Below are positions 11,131 through 43,977 of a DNA stretch of 64,000 bases, piece after piece; position 1 is the first letter of the stretch, and every line of letters begins with the position of its first letter. The notes beneath the pieces were generated by a model. That model was given only the letters and a program-made list of their open reading frames with translations. It was not told the DNA's origin and did not search any database. A program made the position numbers and the translations under genes. This DNA is from Micrasema longulum (lineage: Eukaryota; Arthropoda; Insecta; Trichoptera; Brachycentridae), in the NCBI GenBank assembly GCA_022494885.1, contig JAGVSM010004008.1, positions 20,723 to 84,722 on the forward strand, read 5' to 3'.

Positions 11131-12285
11131 AATCTCTTTTTATACAGGGGATACGTTCCACACAATAACTTGTAAAAAAAGTAAACTAAAAGAAGAAGGT
11201 GAATAAATGGGTTTCCTTGTATAAAAATCATTTGAGGATTTAAAAAAAATTGTTTATAAAAAATATAACATGGCAAATTAGTTAGGTAGGAAGAAACTAC
11301 CTTAAAAAGTTTTTCGCTTTTATGCTGTATATGTATATAAAGAATTTAAATAAATAAATTCAGGCCATCAGTGCTTTACCTACTCCCTAGAGAGCGTTCA
11401 GAATCGAACTGTAGTTTTGTGGTATCACAGACCTGAAATTGTTGTCTGAGATTTAAAATTTGCTCTACCTCAAATTGCTTCCCTTTTTCAAAATTGGATT
11501 ATTTACAATGGTGCCTTAAATTTAAATATGCAGGAAAATCGTAAAAATACTTCCGTTTGTTTTTATCGTGAACTTATTAATTTTCCTTGGGACATTTCGT
11601 AAACTTGAAAACATTTTTAGTATATCCAAAAATTTATAGACTTATACTGAAATTTAACTTTTTTTTTATACCCGAGAGTGAAAAGTTATTGGCGGAATGT
11701 GTCGAGATTTTGGTATCTTTCTAAAAATTTGTTAATTGATCCAAGAATATCATTTTTATGTCGAAAAATTTTATTAAGTCTGATATATTTTATCAATAAA
11801 ATAAAGAAACTAATATCTATTACATACATTTAATTTTAAATTTCCAACAGATCCAATCAGAACATTTTTTTATTTTGATTTTGTACTAAATAATCTCATC
11901 ATGAGAAAAGCTTTATATAACCTTTACTGTTTTTTTTTAATAAAAATACAGAATGACTAAGAAAATGTTTACATTTTTCTAAATATTCACAACTATCGCC
12001 GATTTTCTTAAAATAATTGCTGCAATTTTTTTACTACAAATGACCACAAAATTTTATACTGAGCAGCCTTTTTTCGTGGTACAGCTTGCCCTACCAACGC
12101 TTTTGATTGGTCGATGTTTGAATTTAAATGAATTTTAAAAATTTTCAAACTGCCGAAAGCCCGGACGTACTGCGGGTGCACTGTGTATTTTCCGTTATTA
12201 TATTTTGCCATTTGTTGCTATTGCTAAGTTTTTGGTGTTGTGTATTTCTTACCTGTGTTATTAATTTTATATATTTATACTCGCG
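11131..12285. other. Region upstream of polo
   Basis: AT-rich. The last 250 bases before the polo ATG probably hold the promoter and 5' UTR, but no TATA box or defined initiator can be assigned with confidence. Confidence 0.4.
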
Positions 12286-31710
<19,425 letters not shown>

Positions 31711-31889
31711 CGCCTCCTCTGGATCACTATCTAACTAAGCCGAAAGTATTTTTGACATGTTTCCACAGAGGTGAAGAAATTCTCAGAGAAAGGTATACAT
31801 TTGGAATCCTCAGAAATGATATTTGCCGACAAGGACTCAACAAGGAAAGGGATATACGTATTACAAGAGATATAAAAATGTTTTTAAAG

Positions 31890-32165
31890 AGGAAATATGA
31901 AAGCGTCGGCATATACAGGGCTATGAGCTCTCATTGACTGGTTTATGTGGCTAATTTATTTTTGTCTTCGGGGAGTCGGATGAATCTCACTCGTATAAAT
32001 AAAATTTCACCTCTGGCTGTGACGCATTTTGTGAAAAAATCGACAGATGGAAGAATCAATTAAATATGGATATTCAAACATAAGCGGAATAAAAAATGTT
32101 ACACACAGTGTGTAAGGTGGCCAATGGCAGATCATAAGAACTGTAAATGCATAGACTTTCATATC
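31890..32165. repeat. Foldback-family copy just 3' of polo
   Basis: Carries atacagggctatgagctctc, aatctcactcgtataaata and acacacagtgtgtaaggtgg. It includes AATAAA at 31998-32003, which could serve as a polo polyadenylation signal, though it lies within the repeat. Confidence 0.55.
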
Positions 32166-32169
32166 CCTA

Positions 32170-34025
32170 ATTAAAAAATGTTGAAATTATACTCAGAGTG
32201 ATAATACACCACCCGCTATAGACTCGCTCGTACGGACAAACATTATTCTATGATTATCCACCACGAAGTTAGAAATACAACGGGGCGAAGGTACTCGGGT
32301 CAAGAATTGCAAGCGCAAACCAAAGCCGTCCGTTACATGTTTGCTGTTAAACCAAACCAAAAATTTGGAACGCTTTTGTTCTATGCAATGGAGTGAAAAA
32401 GCATCTCTGTAAGCGGGAGTGAATTTTTATTCTGAGGAATTATAAACTTTTACTCACGCCACATAGACTTGTAAGCGCTGAAAAAATGTCTGTCTTAAAG
32501 CTGAAATCTGATCAGATTTTGACTCTAAAAATGTTGTATTGTGTTCACTGGAACCTCTTTTTACACGGTTTCAAATTGACACACTGCAAAAATTTGTTGA
32601 AAATTTTTTTTGAACATTCATTTAACAATGCGTAATAGAAATATAATTCTGTATGCGAGAGGATGTGTCTATTTGCTATATCTGTATGTGAGAGGTAAAC
32701 TACAGAATATAAAAAAACCCAACTTTTCAGGAAAGACAAATTAGTGATCTTTTTATACTTTAAACATCTGGTATTATTTTAAGTAAATTTGTTTTCTAAA
32801 ATATGTTAATTTTTATGTGTTTTTACAATTTTGTTTTTAGACTTTTTTTAATGCCTAAAATGGAGATACATTTGTTTACTCCTAAATATTTTTATGGTAC
32901 AATATCAAAGGTCGTATGGGAAAACAACGATAAATATTTAAAAATCCAGAAAAGAAAAAAAACGTTCCTTTATAATTAGTGAAAATCGGTGTTATTTATT
33001 ATTTATGAGAATGTTTTTTGCAGGGATAATAATGCTATTTTAAAATAATAAAATGTTAAAAGGGTGCCTATACATGAACAATAGAATTTAAATTTCGTGC
33101 ATTTATTGTCGTATAAAATTACTTAAGATTTTTGATAAACCAACAGTAAAGCTTCTTTTTAGGAAATAGCAAACTCTATTTTGTTTTTTTTATAAACAAA
33201 AAAATAATTAATGCTGTAATTTTTTTTCTTTGTACTGTGTGTTTTCTTATTGTCCTTTACCTCTAATGTGGTGTGGAGTCACAATAAAAAATAAATAAAT
33301 AATCTTTGTTATTAAAAAATTATGAGTTACTGTTACCTTGTAAAAGAGGACGAAAAATTTTATTTCAACATAGTAATAACTTAATTTAATCATATTTGGA
33401 GTTATCGTAGTTTAGCTCTCCCATACAGAATTATAGTATGCATTATTGGAATGCCCAACATCGCTCCTTTACTTTGATTGTGATGATGAATAATCTCTAT
33501 CATGAATTTTTAAGTATTTTGATGTTAAATATTAAACGATTTAATATTTTTGAAACCCTGAAACGATTTTTATACAAGGAAACCTTTCCACCATTGTTCT
33601 TTTTTATTTTTATACTGTATTGTGAGGAACGTATCCCCCATGTAAAAAGAGGTTCCAGCGTTCAGTTGAAATATTGTATCGTCGCCGTTCAGGCAAAAGT
33701 CGCCAACCCAAAAAACATCATTTTGCAAAATCGCAATTTGAAAGTTTGATGGAGACCAATGAAAAATCTGATTTTTGTGTTTAATGTTTGTTTCATGTCT
33801 TTTTTTATTAACTCCATTGGCAACTTTTTCCTTCGAGGCTTTGGTTAAGTGCCTTTTGTTGTTTATAATCTGGACAATGCAAGCCATAAAAGTTAGTGAA
33901 AGGAAGGAAATATATTTTTTTATATGGGAGTTGCTTTATTATTTACCTTGCTTATAATATACAAGGTTTATATTTCAAAAAGTGGATTTTTCTGCAATTA
34001 AATATCTTAAAATGTATCTAAACTA
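32170..34025. other. Gene-free repeat-rich stretch
   Basis: Contains pogo-like fragments (about 32537-32650, 33610-33670) and a LINE-type 3' tail ending in (AATAAAT)n near 33280-33300. No exon seen. Confidence 0.5.
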
Positions 34026-34814
34026 TTGGGATCAGGGATGGGCTAATCAGGAACCTATCGGCATTTGCTCACGTGGAGAGGAAACCACTTAAAACTCTTC
34101 GAGAGAAGCCGGCCCGTTGGCAGTAGTCAACAGGCCTTCCGTTCCACTAGAGAAGTGTTCGGCGTTTCCTTCCCTACTTTGGTTTATTTGACCAAAAATG
34201 AATTTTTATTTAAAGAAATATGTTTTAACACACAAGGTCACGTGGTAAAAAAGAAATAATTTAGATTTACGCAACTTTTTTGTAACGTAGTTACCTCGGT
34301 GATGTTTGCCTCTGAAAAGACATAATTTTACTCTTCGAATGGCCATATTCAAGTCACAACTGTCAGTTTTAGGGTTAGTCACTTTCGCTTGAGCTGCGAC
34401 GGTATATGAATGCTAAATTTAATCAAACATCCTAATTCTGATACAATTTTTCGCTCAGATTTCTGTGTACGCATGCGAGTACTATATTAAAATCGGAAAA
34501 ACTGTCTCCATCGCATTTTTTAAATATTCAGAATCCGCGTGCGTGTCAGCCCGGAGCGCTTAACTTTCTCGTTACTGGAAATTTGACATCTTGCTGGGTA
34601 ATGGAAACGCCTGTAAATATAACTAAATTTGTAAATGTAAAAAATGATTATTTTTGTATAAGTTAGTGTGCATTGAGTGAAAGTACGAGGGGCCGAGTGG
34701 CCGAGTGTGTGCGGACGTATTTCCTCGTCAGTTAGTCCTATTACCGGAAATAATTGCATTGTTATTCGGTAACACGTGTTATCTTTAAGTGAATTTAATG
34801 GTTATAAAACTTAA

Positions 34815-35335
34815 ATTTATTGCAACTGAGAGGGAAAACATTTTACGGGAGGGATACGAATGTTCAGGCATTTACAGGACGTATGACCTGTCATCGGCTA
34901 TCACTGTGTAACATTTACCATTCTGCCTATGTTTTAACATCCGAATTTCATTAACTTTTCCATAACTGTTGAAAATATATGAGGAGCAAATATCAAAAAA
35001 GCAATTTGTCCAAATTTGGAAAAAATATTGGTTTATATTAGATTTTATAATTCATATCTAAATCTATGAGAAATAACCACACAATTGATTCGAAATGCGT
35101 TTTTTCCTATATAAAATATGTACATCGTACATTAAAAAAACTAGTGTTGTTAAAAAAATGTTTTCTTTATTTTTCAAGCTATATTCAAGCATAAGCAAAT
35201 GCCTGGGCTTCCTCCACATATTCCCTTCTCAAAAATAGTTTCCCTCTCTTGCAATAAATACACATCTAAATAACTCCCTAGGGAGAAATTCCAGCCTGTC
35301 TACAAGCATTTGGACATACTCAAAACACTGTCTTT
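34815..35335. repeat. Foldback-family copy with inverted arms
   Basis: aactgagagggaaaacattt at 34825 pairs loosely with the inverted right part near 35230 (agtttccctctcttgcaata). The right flank carries aataactccctagggagaaa and gtctacaagcatttggacat, common to the family. Confidence 0.55.
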
Positions 35336-35704
35336 AATGTCTCAGCAGAAATTTACTACCAGCAAGTATTTTGTCACTGAATAAAATCTATAATTTTAAC
35401 GGTGATTATATGTTGTGCAAAAGGCACTAATTATGCAGCATTGATACATCATACCGTCTGTGCATAGGGCACTGTTACATGAAGGTAAGGTCTAAAGGAA
35501 AAGCCTTACTAAAGATAAAAATAATCTAATGAATTTATTAATCTAATACATTCATTTCTGGTGTTCCATATTTTTAGATTCTTCAAAATTTCTAAATTTA
35601 GGAGGGTCAAGATCTGGGATTTGCCCCTTCCCTCCAAGATAACAAGTTTAAACAAATATCAAACCTTCCCATGGCAAAAAGATGTTTCAAATATTAAGTT
35701 CGAT

Positions 35705-36000
35705 TCACTAGTGCATTCATCTATTTACTTATTTATTCTATTACTTATTCATTCGACCATTCATTTACTGATTCATTCATTCATTCCATTACTTATTCGT
35801 TCATTCATTCCATTACTCATTCGTTCATTCATTCCATTACTTATTAATTAATTCATTCCACTACTAATTCATTCATTTGATTATAATTAATTCATTCGAT
35901 TACTAATTCATTAATTCGATTACTAATTTATTCATTCCATTATTAATTCATTCATTCATTTGATTACTAATTCATTAATTCATTTGATTACTAATTTCAA
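35705..36000. repeat. (ATTC)n-derived simple repeat
   Basis: Long run of attcattcattccattact variants. It produces a spurious Ile/Leu/His/Ser-rich ORF. Confidence 0.9.
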
Positions 36001-36044
36001 ATCCATTAGATGATTTTCATTAGAATGAATCATATCTAACATCA

Positions 36045-36210
36045 TCCTTACACTTCAGGTTCCAGTCCAGGAACATGAAATATTGCAATGTAAATCCGCC
36101 TTTCAATTCAATAGTTCATGTTGACCATCTCGAGAATCAACCGGGCACCTCGAACTCGGTAGGCGAATGCATGAACAGCCACACTATGAGACGAACTTAT
36201 CTCCACTCGA
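36045..36210 (-). mobile_element. tRNA-derived SINE (family C), minus copy
   Basis: Reverse complement has cctaccgagttcgaggtgcc (box B-like) and ttcctggactggaacctgaa, related to 17850 and 47930. Confidence 0.55.
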
Positions 36211-36389
36211 TTTCCTTATTTAGGATTTCCACCCGAGAGTAGCCATCGAGCGGAAAGCAATCCGGGATTCTGGTTCTATTTGACAAGAAGAACTGTGTTC
36301 TTAATCCGCCCGGACATATAGAGAAACAAATTTGTATAAATTTAATTTATTTATAACACTGTTTTTGTAAATAATTGCATAAATAATGT

Positions 36390-36965
36390 TTAATGTATTA
36401 CAACAGAGATGCAGAACATTTTAGAGAAGGGAATACGAGAGTCCGGGCATTTACGGGGCTTGTGACCTGTCATTTATAAAGTCGCAAATTTGCATTTATT
36501 GAGACACAAAACAAATATGAAAAATAAACTACAATATTATTATAGTTTAACAAGAGCATCATTAAAAAATAATACATCAATTGTAATATGAAAAGAACAA
36601 ACAAAGACAAACATTTGATTTACGTGAAACGACCTACTCCAATAATTGAAAAATTGCTTAAATATCTCCCCCCAAGGGAAATCCAGTAGCTGGTTTTAAA
36701 TGTGGGTAAACGCTGTGTAAAGTTCACCATTCTGCCTAAGTTTAAACATCCATATTCCTTCAATGCTTCCATCTGTTGAGTTTTTCGAAGTTAAAGACCT
36801 GAAACCTTTACTTATGCGGGTGAGATTCATCTGCCTGAATTATTTCACCTGCTAGCGCAACGCTTGAAAATATTTTTCAAGTTTTATACCTCTTAGACTA
36901 GTTGGTTAAAGTAATGATATTTTGAGTTAGGCCAAATTTTTGCAGACACGGACTGGATTTGTTTG
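36390..36965. repeat. Foldback-family copy, interrupted
   Basis: Starts ttacaacagagatgcagaac and continues ggggcttgtgacctgtcat. About 200 unrelated AT-rich bases (36480-36680) follow before the family sequence resumes (caccattctgcctaagttta, gggtgagattcatctgcctg). Confidence 0.65.
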
Positions 36966-38460
36966 TTGCATTTAAAAAATATTTTTATGTAACGAATGTA
37001 TTATATTCTTTACCATTTTATAAAATAATTTTAATTAGAAAATTTTAAGAATTGACTGGACACTTCTTCTGCCTTGAAAACGCTAAACAAAAAAATCTAA
37101 TTGCTATATTTTTTTTAAGAATTGAAGATAACATTTTTAATAAATTGATTAACTGATAGAGAAACTTCGATTACAATTATCAACAAGTTACAATCGGTAA
37201 TTAAATCTCTAATTATTATGATGATTGTAAAAATAAATTCACAACTTTTATTTTGTCTACCGTATATGTGTAACTTGAAATTATGTAACAGCTGTCAGAA
37301 ATTCTACTTGTTTTACTGTTACGATTTGGTTCCTATTTTTTTATCTGTTATTCATTCCGTGAACTTAAAAAGTATGTCTGTTGAATCTGGTCTACTTTTA
37401 CTCTACTGTTTAAAAAAGATGTTTGATAATTTTTAATACATACCTCAATATTCTATCTTAATTTTGATGTTAGTTACTACAGAGATAGAAAACGGTTTTG
37501 AGACATAAGCCCTGTAAATGCCTATACACCGAAACCTCTTTTACGCAGTTTTAAAATAACATGGTACAAAAATTACATTAAAAAAATTTGGAACATTAGT
37601 TTAACGATGCGTAATATAATAATACTATTAGTTTTTAGAACTCTCTACATCGCTCTTTTACTTACGTGGCATAATATATGAGAGTGATAGTTGTGATTGT
37701 AAAAAATCTTTGTTACGATTTTTAAAAGTATTTTATTATATCGTAGGGTAATTGCTACAACCAGATAACTTCAAAATAGGGATTTTTGAGTTAGCCACTA
37801 AAGCAGATCTCTGTATCGTCTATGAATGCTACAAACGGACAAGTTTCGATGCATTCAAATATCTGTATGTTTATGCACGGGAGTCGCATTGAATGAAATG
37901 TTCAGGAAGCAAGATTTTGTGATTGTGCAATTTCTAAAACATCATAACTTTTGAACCAAATGAGATAATTACAACCTATAAAGATTTTTTTTTTTCAATA
38001 ATAATAGTACATATTAAAATAATGTATCTGCACCACAATTATGAACGCTGTCTTCTTCGGTAGATATCGAGACGGTATAAATTAACCGATATTTGTGTAT
38101 TTGAATAAATCCTTCGCATAAAATAAAAGTACATTGTTTTTCTTATTTTACAAATTAAAAAAGTTGAAATTCTCTCTTCTCTCTCTCTCTCTTCAATCCG
38201 TGCCTCATGTCTGATTACGCCTGACTCCAGACATGGCTCGTCTGTGGACAGTCTCCCCCCATCTGGAACGGTCTTGCACTCTTTTATAGACATTCGTCGG
38301 TGACTAGGCCGCTCCATCTTGTCGGTTGACGTCCACGCGACCCTTGGTCCCTTCGACACTTCCCAGGAGAATAATTTTATTCAAACTATCAAGAGTTCCC
38401 CCTGGAAATATGTCCAAAGAACTGCAGGATTCTTTTCTCCTATGTCCAGTTCCTGGAGGT
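36966..38460. other. Gene-free stretch
   Basis: Pogo-like fragment near 37525-37620 and a (TC)n run at 38172-38193. Nothing coding recognised. Confidence 0.5.
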
Positions 38461-38462
38461 AT

Positions 38463-38595
38463 ATATGTTTGGATAATTTATGTAGCGCCATTTTTGTGAA
38501 AATCACCTCAAGGGTGCTGTACAATAAATAAATATCCCAGCACGTCTTGCAGCTACAGAGCGCATGGACAGTAAGAAATCTAGCCCCTATTTACA
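38463..38595 (+). repeat. Copy of the 30781 repeat
   Basis: ttggataatttatgtagcgc, tgctgtacaataaataaata and gcagctacagagcgcatgg. Confidence 0.7.
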
Positions 38596-38675
38596 TTTTT
38601 TTTTATTTGACAATGGAAGTCTAGTTTAAGTGATAATTAAAAAACGAAATAAAAGTTCGTATATCTCTTTTTGGT

Positions 38676-38860
38676 GTTAGAGGCTTGTCAGCAGATGGGA
38701 AAGAGGGGATATGGAAGGAGGTAGTGAAAAATTCACCACAACACCCAGACCAATTGAGAAGAAAATCTTTCATGGATTATTTTCTTACAACTGGCGGGAA
38801 TCGAACCCACGACGCCAGTTTCACAGTCAGCCGTCTAACCAACTGCGCCACGACGCCTGT
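38676..38860 (-). mobile_element. tRNA-derived SINE (family A), minus copy
   Basis: Exact inverse layout of 3062-3258: tail aggcttgtcagcagatggg, box B ggcgggaatcgaacccacg, box A aactgcgccacgacgcc. Confidence 0.85.
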
Positions 38861-40049
38861 TAATGGTTATACTGTGATTCTTTCAAATCTTTATCAGCCA
38901 TCTCGGAGCACTTTTGGCAATACCAACACGTCGCCGTTTTTCACCTTCACACCCACCACCATCACTGACGAGAACTATTTGTCGACTCTTTCTAAGTTAT
39001 GCAACTAGGATAATGGCGCTACGTTATTAGCTCGATCAATGATCATAAGCCTAGTTTTGCTCATTTATTAGAGTCCCAGGCGTGAACTATGTGGAGGTAA
39101 TTATCCCGCTGAATAAAATTAAGGTTCATTAACCTTCATTAAATTGTGTACGAATAGTACACAATTTCAATTTTTTGATATTTATACGAGGAAAGTTACT
39201 AACTATTGTTCTTTAATTAATGTACTTGGTTGCTGCGTGTAACCTATCCACCGCGTAAAAAGAGGTTCCATATTTCATTCTCAAAAATCTTCTCTCGCTG
39301 CTATAACAGCAAATCTATTTTATACTATAAATGCTCAATTCAAACGGAGGAAATAGCATTTTTTAAATCCCCAGTGACTTATTCAGAATAATTTTCACAT
39401 ATTTTAAAATAATTATTTAACAACATTATCGAAGATAGTAAATAATTAATAAAATTGTAATTATTGCTTTGGAGATGTTAATTTACTATCAATTGATCTC
39501 TATAATAGAAGATTTAAAATTAATAGTCAGTGTGTCTCAATGTAAGTAGTGAAAAAGAACTGATTTGTTATTTTTTGGACAAATTATCTGATAAAGATTA
39601 GTTGTGTAATGTTCTGTTTAGGGTAATGGAGTTATCATTATTTCATAGTTTTAATTGTATAGAGCGGTTAGGTTAATGTAATGCCATTTTTATGAATTAT
39701 TTATTAAGGTTTTAATGAAGGAATGTCAGTTGTTAAACAATATGCACATATTTTGGAATGACATTTTGATGTTTGTGTTTTATTTTCCACACATTCGATG
39801 AAATAAATGCGTTTACACTTGATCTTTCTTTTTATTTTTTTATCTGCTTAAGAATATAAAAATGTACCTAAATAAGCATACGCAGAAGTGATGTTTCAAA
39901 AAATTAATTAAACCCATCTAAATTATTTGAATATATTCTTAGCATGTTAACAAATTAAATTGTTTTGCTTAAATTTTAAGACAAATTGAATTGAACACCG
40001 CATAGAATCACTTTATAAGTTATCCATATTAATAATGTATCATTGGGCC

Positions 40050-40600
40050 CAATGCCTAATGCGTAGTTCTTACGAGGAAAGAACGACCCTGCCTCGTCCC
40101 AGCTTCGGACCTATTTTCCTGATGTGAACAGAAATTTAGAGGACAGTACAATAGACCGAGCCATTGTCCTAGAGGTAGGGCTAGCTATCCCCACTACCCA
40201 CCACTGCGCGCGGTCGCACTTCCCTCGTGTGAACGTACAGGACAGTGAGACAACTGCTACTTGCTCCGAGCGTGTGTGTGCCTCCCAAGGCCTTTTTTTA
40301 TGGAATCCGGAAGATAACAATAATAAGCATATATAGTGACCACGACTGCTTATTGATTGCCTAACTTGTAGGAACAAACTCATTCATAACGCGCGTCGTT
40401 GCGTGTATCCAAATGGATATGGAAATTTGCAGCGTTCTGTGTTTGTAGTACTGTTGTATTGTCTCACTGTCCTGACCTGCGCAGTCAAGGCTGTTAACAG
40501 AGCCAGCAGGACAGGACACGACATTAATGTCCTGTCTATCATATCGTCCTCGTGTAGACTGCCTAAGTCGTGAATTTGGCCAGTTTTACCTGCACCTGAA
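40050..40600. repeat. GC-enriched block with repeated GGACAG motifs
   Basis: In AT-rich surroundings, GGACAG or CTGTCC occurs repeatedly in both orientations (ggacagtacaatagac, acaggacagtgagacaac, gtctcactgtcctgacc, atgtcctgtctatc), as in subterminal repeats of a DNA transposon. No coding call and no clean ends. Confidence 0.45.
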
Positions 40601-41705
40601 CTACTGATTTAACCTTTTTGTTATTTTTATTTATTTGATTTAACTGCATAATAATATGTATAACAATTTGAATAGGTTTATACGAGTAGTTTAGCTTCAA
40701 ATCTTAAATATCTTTATTTTATTTTATTTTATTTTTATTTTATTAGGGAAATCAACAGTTCTACATACATATTTTAGTAAACAAACAGATATAGTGTATA
40801 AACTCAGAACCAATAACAGATTTCCACATAGTATACAAAGTTAGTAAAGAATATATATATTACATATCAAATAAATACATACAATTTATACATATAAAAA
40901 TGTTATTTTCAAGTACTCAATAATCAAAGATTTTTTAAATATTAATTTTAAGAACATTAAGTTACTGTAAATTGGGCGGGATAAGGACAAAAATGCTGAT
41001 TATAAAAATAAAAGTCAAAGAACTCCTCCAATAAAATTTTCATAACTCAAAAAAGGGGTATTTCCAGTAAGAGCACGAAAACTTAAATAATATGTTATCT
41101 TAAATCAACCTTTTTTTCAACACTTAGCCATGTCAAATACATTTATATGCATTCCGATTTTTCTCAAAAAATTCAAAATTTTTCAAAAAAAAACTTGATT
41201 GTGAAAATAATTCTGTTTGAGAATGGCATAAAGCCGTGTAGCGGTCAAATCATAAAGCTAGAATCGTCCGGCTGCATCCAAACCCTGTCACTTCAATATA
41301 TACTCTATACTTGTCTGTAAAATAAAAGTCACAGTTTCAAAACGTAATACAATTTTATTAAACCCGGATTTTTGAAATTTGAAGACCCTGAAATGAACAT
41401 ACTTTGAGTAATTAGATTATTACTTTATTCTAATACATATTTACAAGTGACGATTACATTTATTGAGGCTTTGGAAAATACTGACAAGTGAACACTATTA
41501 CTAATTTATTATAATATAACCCATATATTATTATTTATAACCTAAATATTAAATATTATTTATCATTGAAGAAAAACATGTTTTGTAATATATTGTAATG
41601 TAAATCATGGTGGACATTTTGTATGCTGTCAGGTAAGTAAAAATGCAAGTTTATAAGAAAGAAGCCTATTTTTTAAAACATCAAATTTCAATTATACCAC
41701 TAAAG
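40600..41705. other. Gene-free AT-rich stretch
   Basis: Includes an (ATTTT)n run at 40715-40745. Nothing else recognised. Confidence 0.5.
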
Positions 41706-41707
41706 GC

Positions 41708-42325
41708 GGCTACACATGAAGCGATATATCACAGCGATTTGCGCAGGTTTATCAATCGTGTGTATGATAAATCGTTGCAGATTATCTTGTTTGCACAATC
41801 CAACGGTGGCAGGTGTGTTTTCTGTTTGATAAATCATTGTCGATTACGTTTGTGCACTTTTATCGTACCGTGTGGATGGTGGCGTTGGACGATCGCTTAG
41901 TTCATCGAGGAGCTTGCTGTTGGTGGATGCGTCCACGCGCATTAGGCCACGTTTCAACAAGAAAGAAACAGACGCGAAAATCACCTTTGAAAAATGAAAT
42001 CAAAGTCGTAATAAAAAAGATGCCACTTACAACAAGCTGGTTAAAAAATACAGACATCGATCGAAATGCCAATTAGGGAGGTAGTGTTTAAGAATTTTTT
42101 TATCTTTAAGCACATAAATTAATCCAAAAATCGAAAGTGCGTCATTATCTTCAATTGTGGATGACATGTTTCTCGTGCGAGCTTTTGCAGAGAGCAGACG
42201 ATCGACAGATATATCGGTTGTGTGTGGAGACTCTAGAGGCATTTGATTCAACTAAATCAAATGCCTCTAGAGTCTCAGTTGTGTGCAGTTTGAAATCGTT
42301 ACGATATATCATTACGTGTATATTC
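41708..42325. mobile_element. Probable DNA element with imperfect inverted ends and a 50-nt hairpin
   Basis: tacacatgaagcgatatatc at the left pairs imperfectly with the inverse of gatatatcattacgtgta at the right. gataaatcgttgca-like motifs repeat inside. 42227-42248 and 42255-42276 are perfect 22-bp inverted arms with a 6-base loop. Confidence 0.55.
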
Positions 42326-42329
42326 GTAT

Positions 42330-43977
42330 ATTTAACATCTGAAAAAAGATAACTCATTCTAAATTATTAAAGGTATTGAAAAAATCATCACAGTTCAATG
42401 GATTCAAAAACCTCAAAAAGTTGATTTTTTCACTTCACATAATTTGTCTATGACTTTTCTGTATATGCAAATTTACAATTTTAGCAGTGTTTTCAAACGA
42501 TTTTCACAGAAAACTCTCAATTTAAATAAAGCGATTTGAATAATTATTAATATTTTAACATAGATAAAAAATAAGCAAACATGCTCCACAAGATATGATA
42601 ATTGTTATCTCATTAATTAATTAATTAGGGGATTAATTCTGCATATATTATCCTACAATTTTGAGATTACAAACAGGAATTGGTGCTAAATGTTTGGCAA
42701 AATCTTATCCTTAATTGTGCAATATTGTATAAAAGTGTATAACTATTATTAAATGTTAAAGAAATACTTTATTTTGATCATATAATATATTCATGTATAT
42801 AATGTCAGTAAACATTATAAAGAGATTAACTTAGACACAATCTTTTTTTAATTGGTTATAAAAAATCACAAGATATTTTATATACTTTCCAGGTATATTT
42901 CATTTATTTAAATATGAGAAAAAAGTTACAAATTGTCGGCCTTACTAGTAAAACTCGTAAATCCCAAACCTACTTTTGTTCAGGGGAGAGTGAAACCACT
43001 TCAGTAGCGTTTTGTGGTGAAGTGTTTTTTTAAGTTTTACACACATGTGTAGATTATTTGATCCCAACAAAAATTACAAAATACAATTTTTGACCATTTA
43101 TGGACTTACGAGTTTTACAAATTAGGGTGACAATATTATGAAATAAAAAATTCAAAAGAACAACTTTAAACAAAAAGAGTTCTTTTGACATTTGCAGCTT
43201 TTCTTGGTCCAAAAATTGGGGAATTTTTTCATGAGATATGACAACAATACATTACAATTTTAGTTACAAATAAAATTTCTAGAATTCATCTTGTGATAAT
43301 TTTTAAAACAATTATATTTTGTACTTAAGTTCATAGTCTTCAGACAATCTCACGCAATATAGAGTAAAATCAACTCTTTTTGAGCAGTTTTTTAAAGAAT
43401 CAATCAAAATTGCCTAAACATGATTTAACCGGTGCTTATTCAAAAACGTTAATTGACTAAACAAATATTTCTACAAAGTTGAACATAATCTAAAGTCTAT
43501 CAAGTAAGTAGATATTACATTAGCAAAAAAAACATTTTAAACAGAATATAAACCACTCTATTATTCAAATCTTATTTTTTTTTCCGTTTTATTATTGAAT
43601 TATGTATACATGTAAAATGGAAAATATATAAATATGCAAAGAAATTATAAATAATATTTTTTTCAAATTATTATTTTTATACCTGCAAATAATTTTGGCC
43701 TACATTATCTCTATCATTATCGAGATTTCAATTGAGTATACAATTTTTGAGCACAAATATTGTTCAATTGTTCACAATTAATACTTCAATAAATTTGAGA
43801 TTATTTAAAAGTCACTTTGCCACCTTCAGTTTTAAAAAAATACATAATTACAATACAAACATAATTGCAGACTTCAAACTTCAGTAGATATTTATCTCAA
43901 AGATTGGTTGAGTTAAAGAATTGAGTGAAAAAGTTTTTGTATCAATTTGCTTCAGACTGATCTGTAACTGGATAAAA
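42330..43977. other. Gene-free AT-rich stretch
   Basis: No exon or element recognised. A short gggagagtgaaaccacttca motif resembles the 34070 repeat. Confidence 0.45.

Noticed and set aside
35561..35851. Ile/His/Ser-rich ORF
   Set aside because: Translation of an (ATTC)n simple repeat.
41813..42076. Basic ORF with CCWWMRP motif, possibly Harbinger-type
   Set aside because: The motif is too short and no catalytic residues are visible; only the element ends were annotated.
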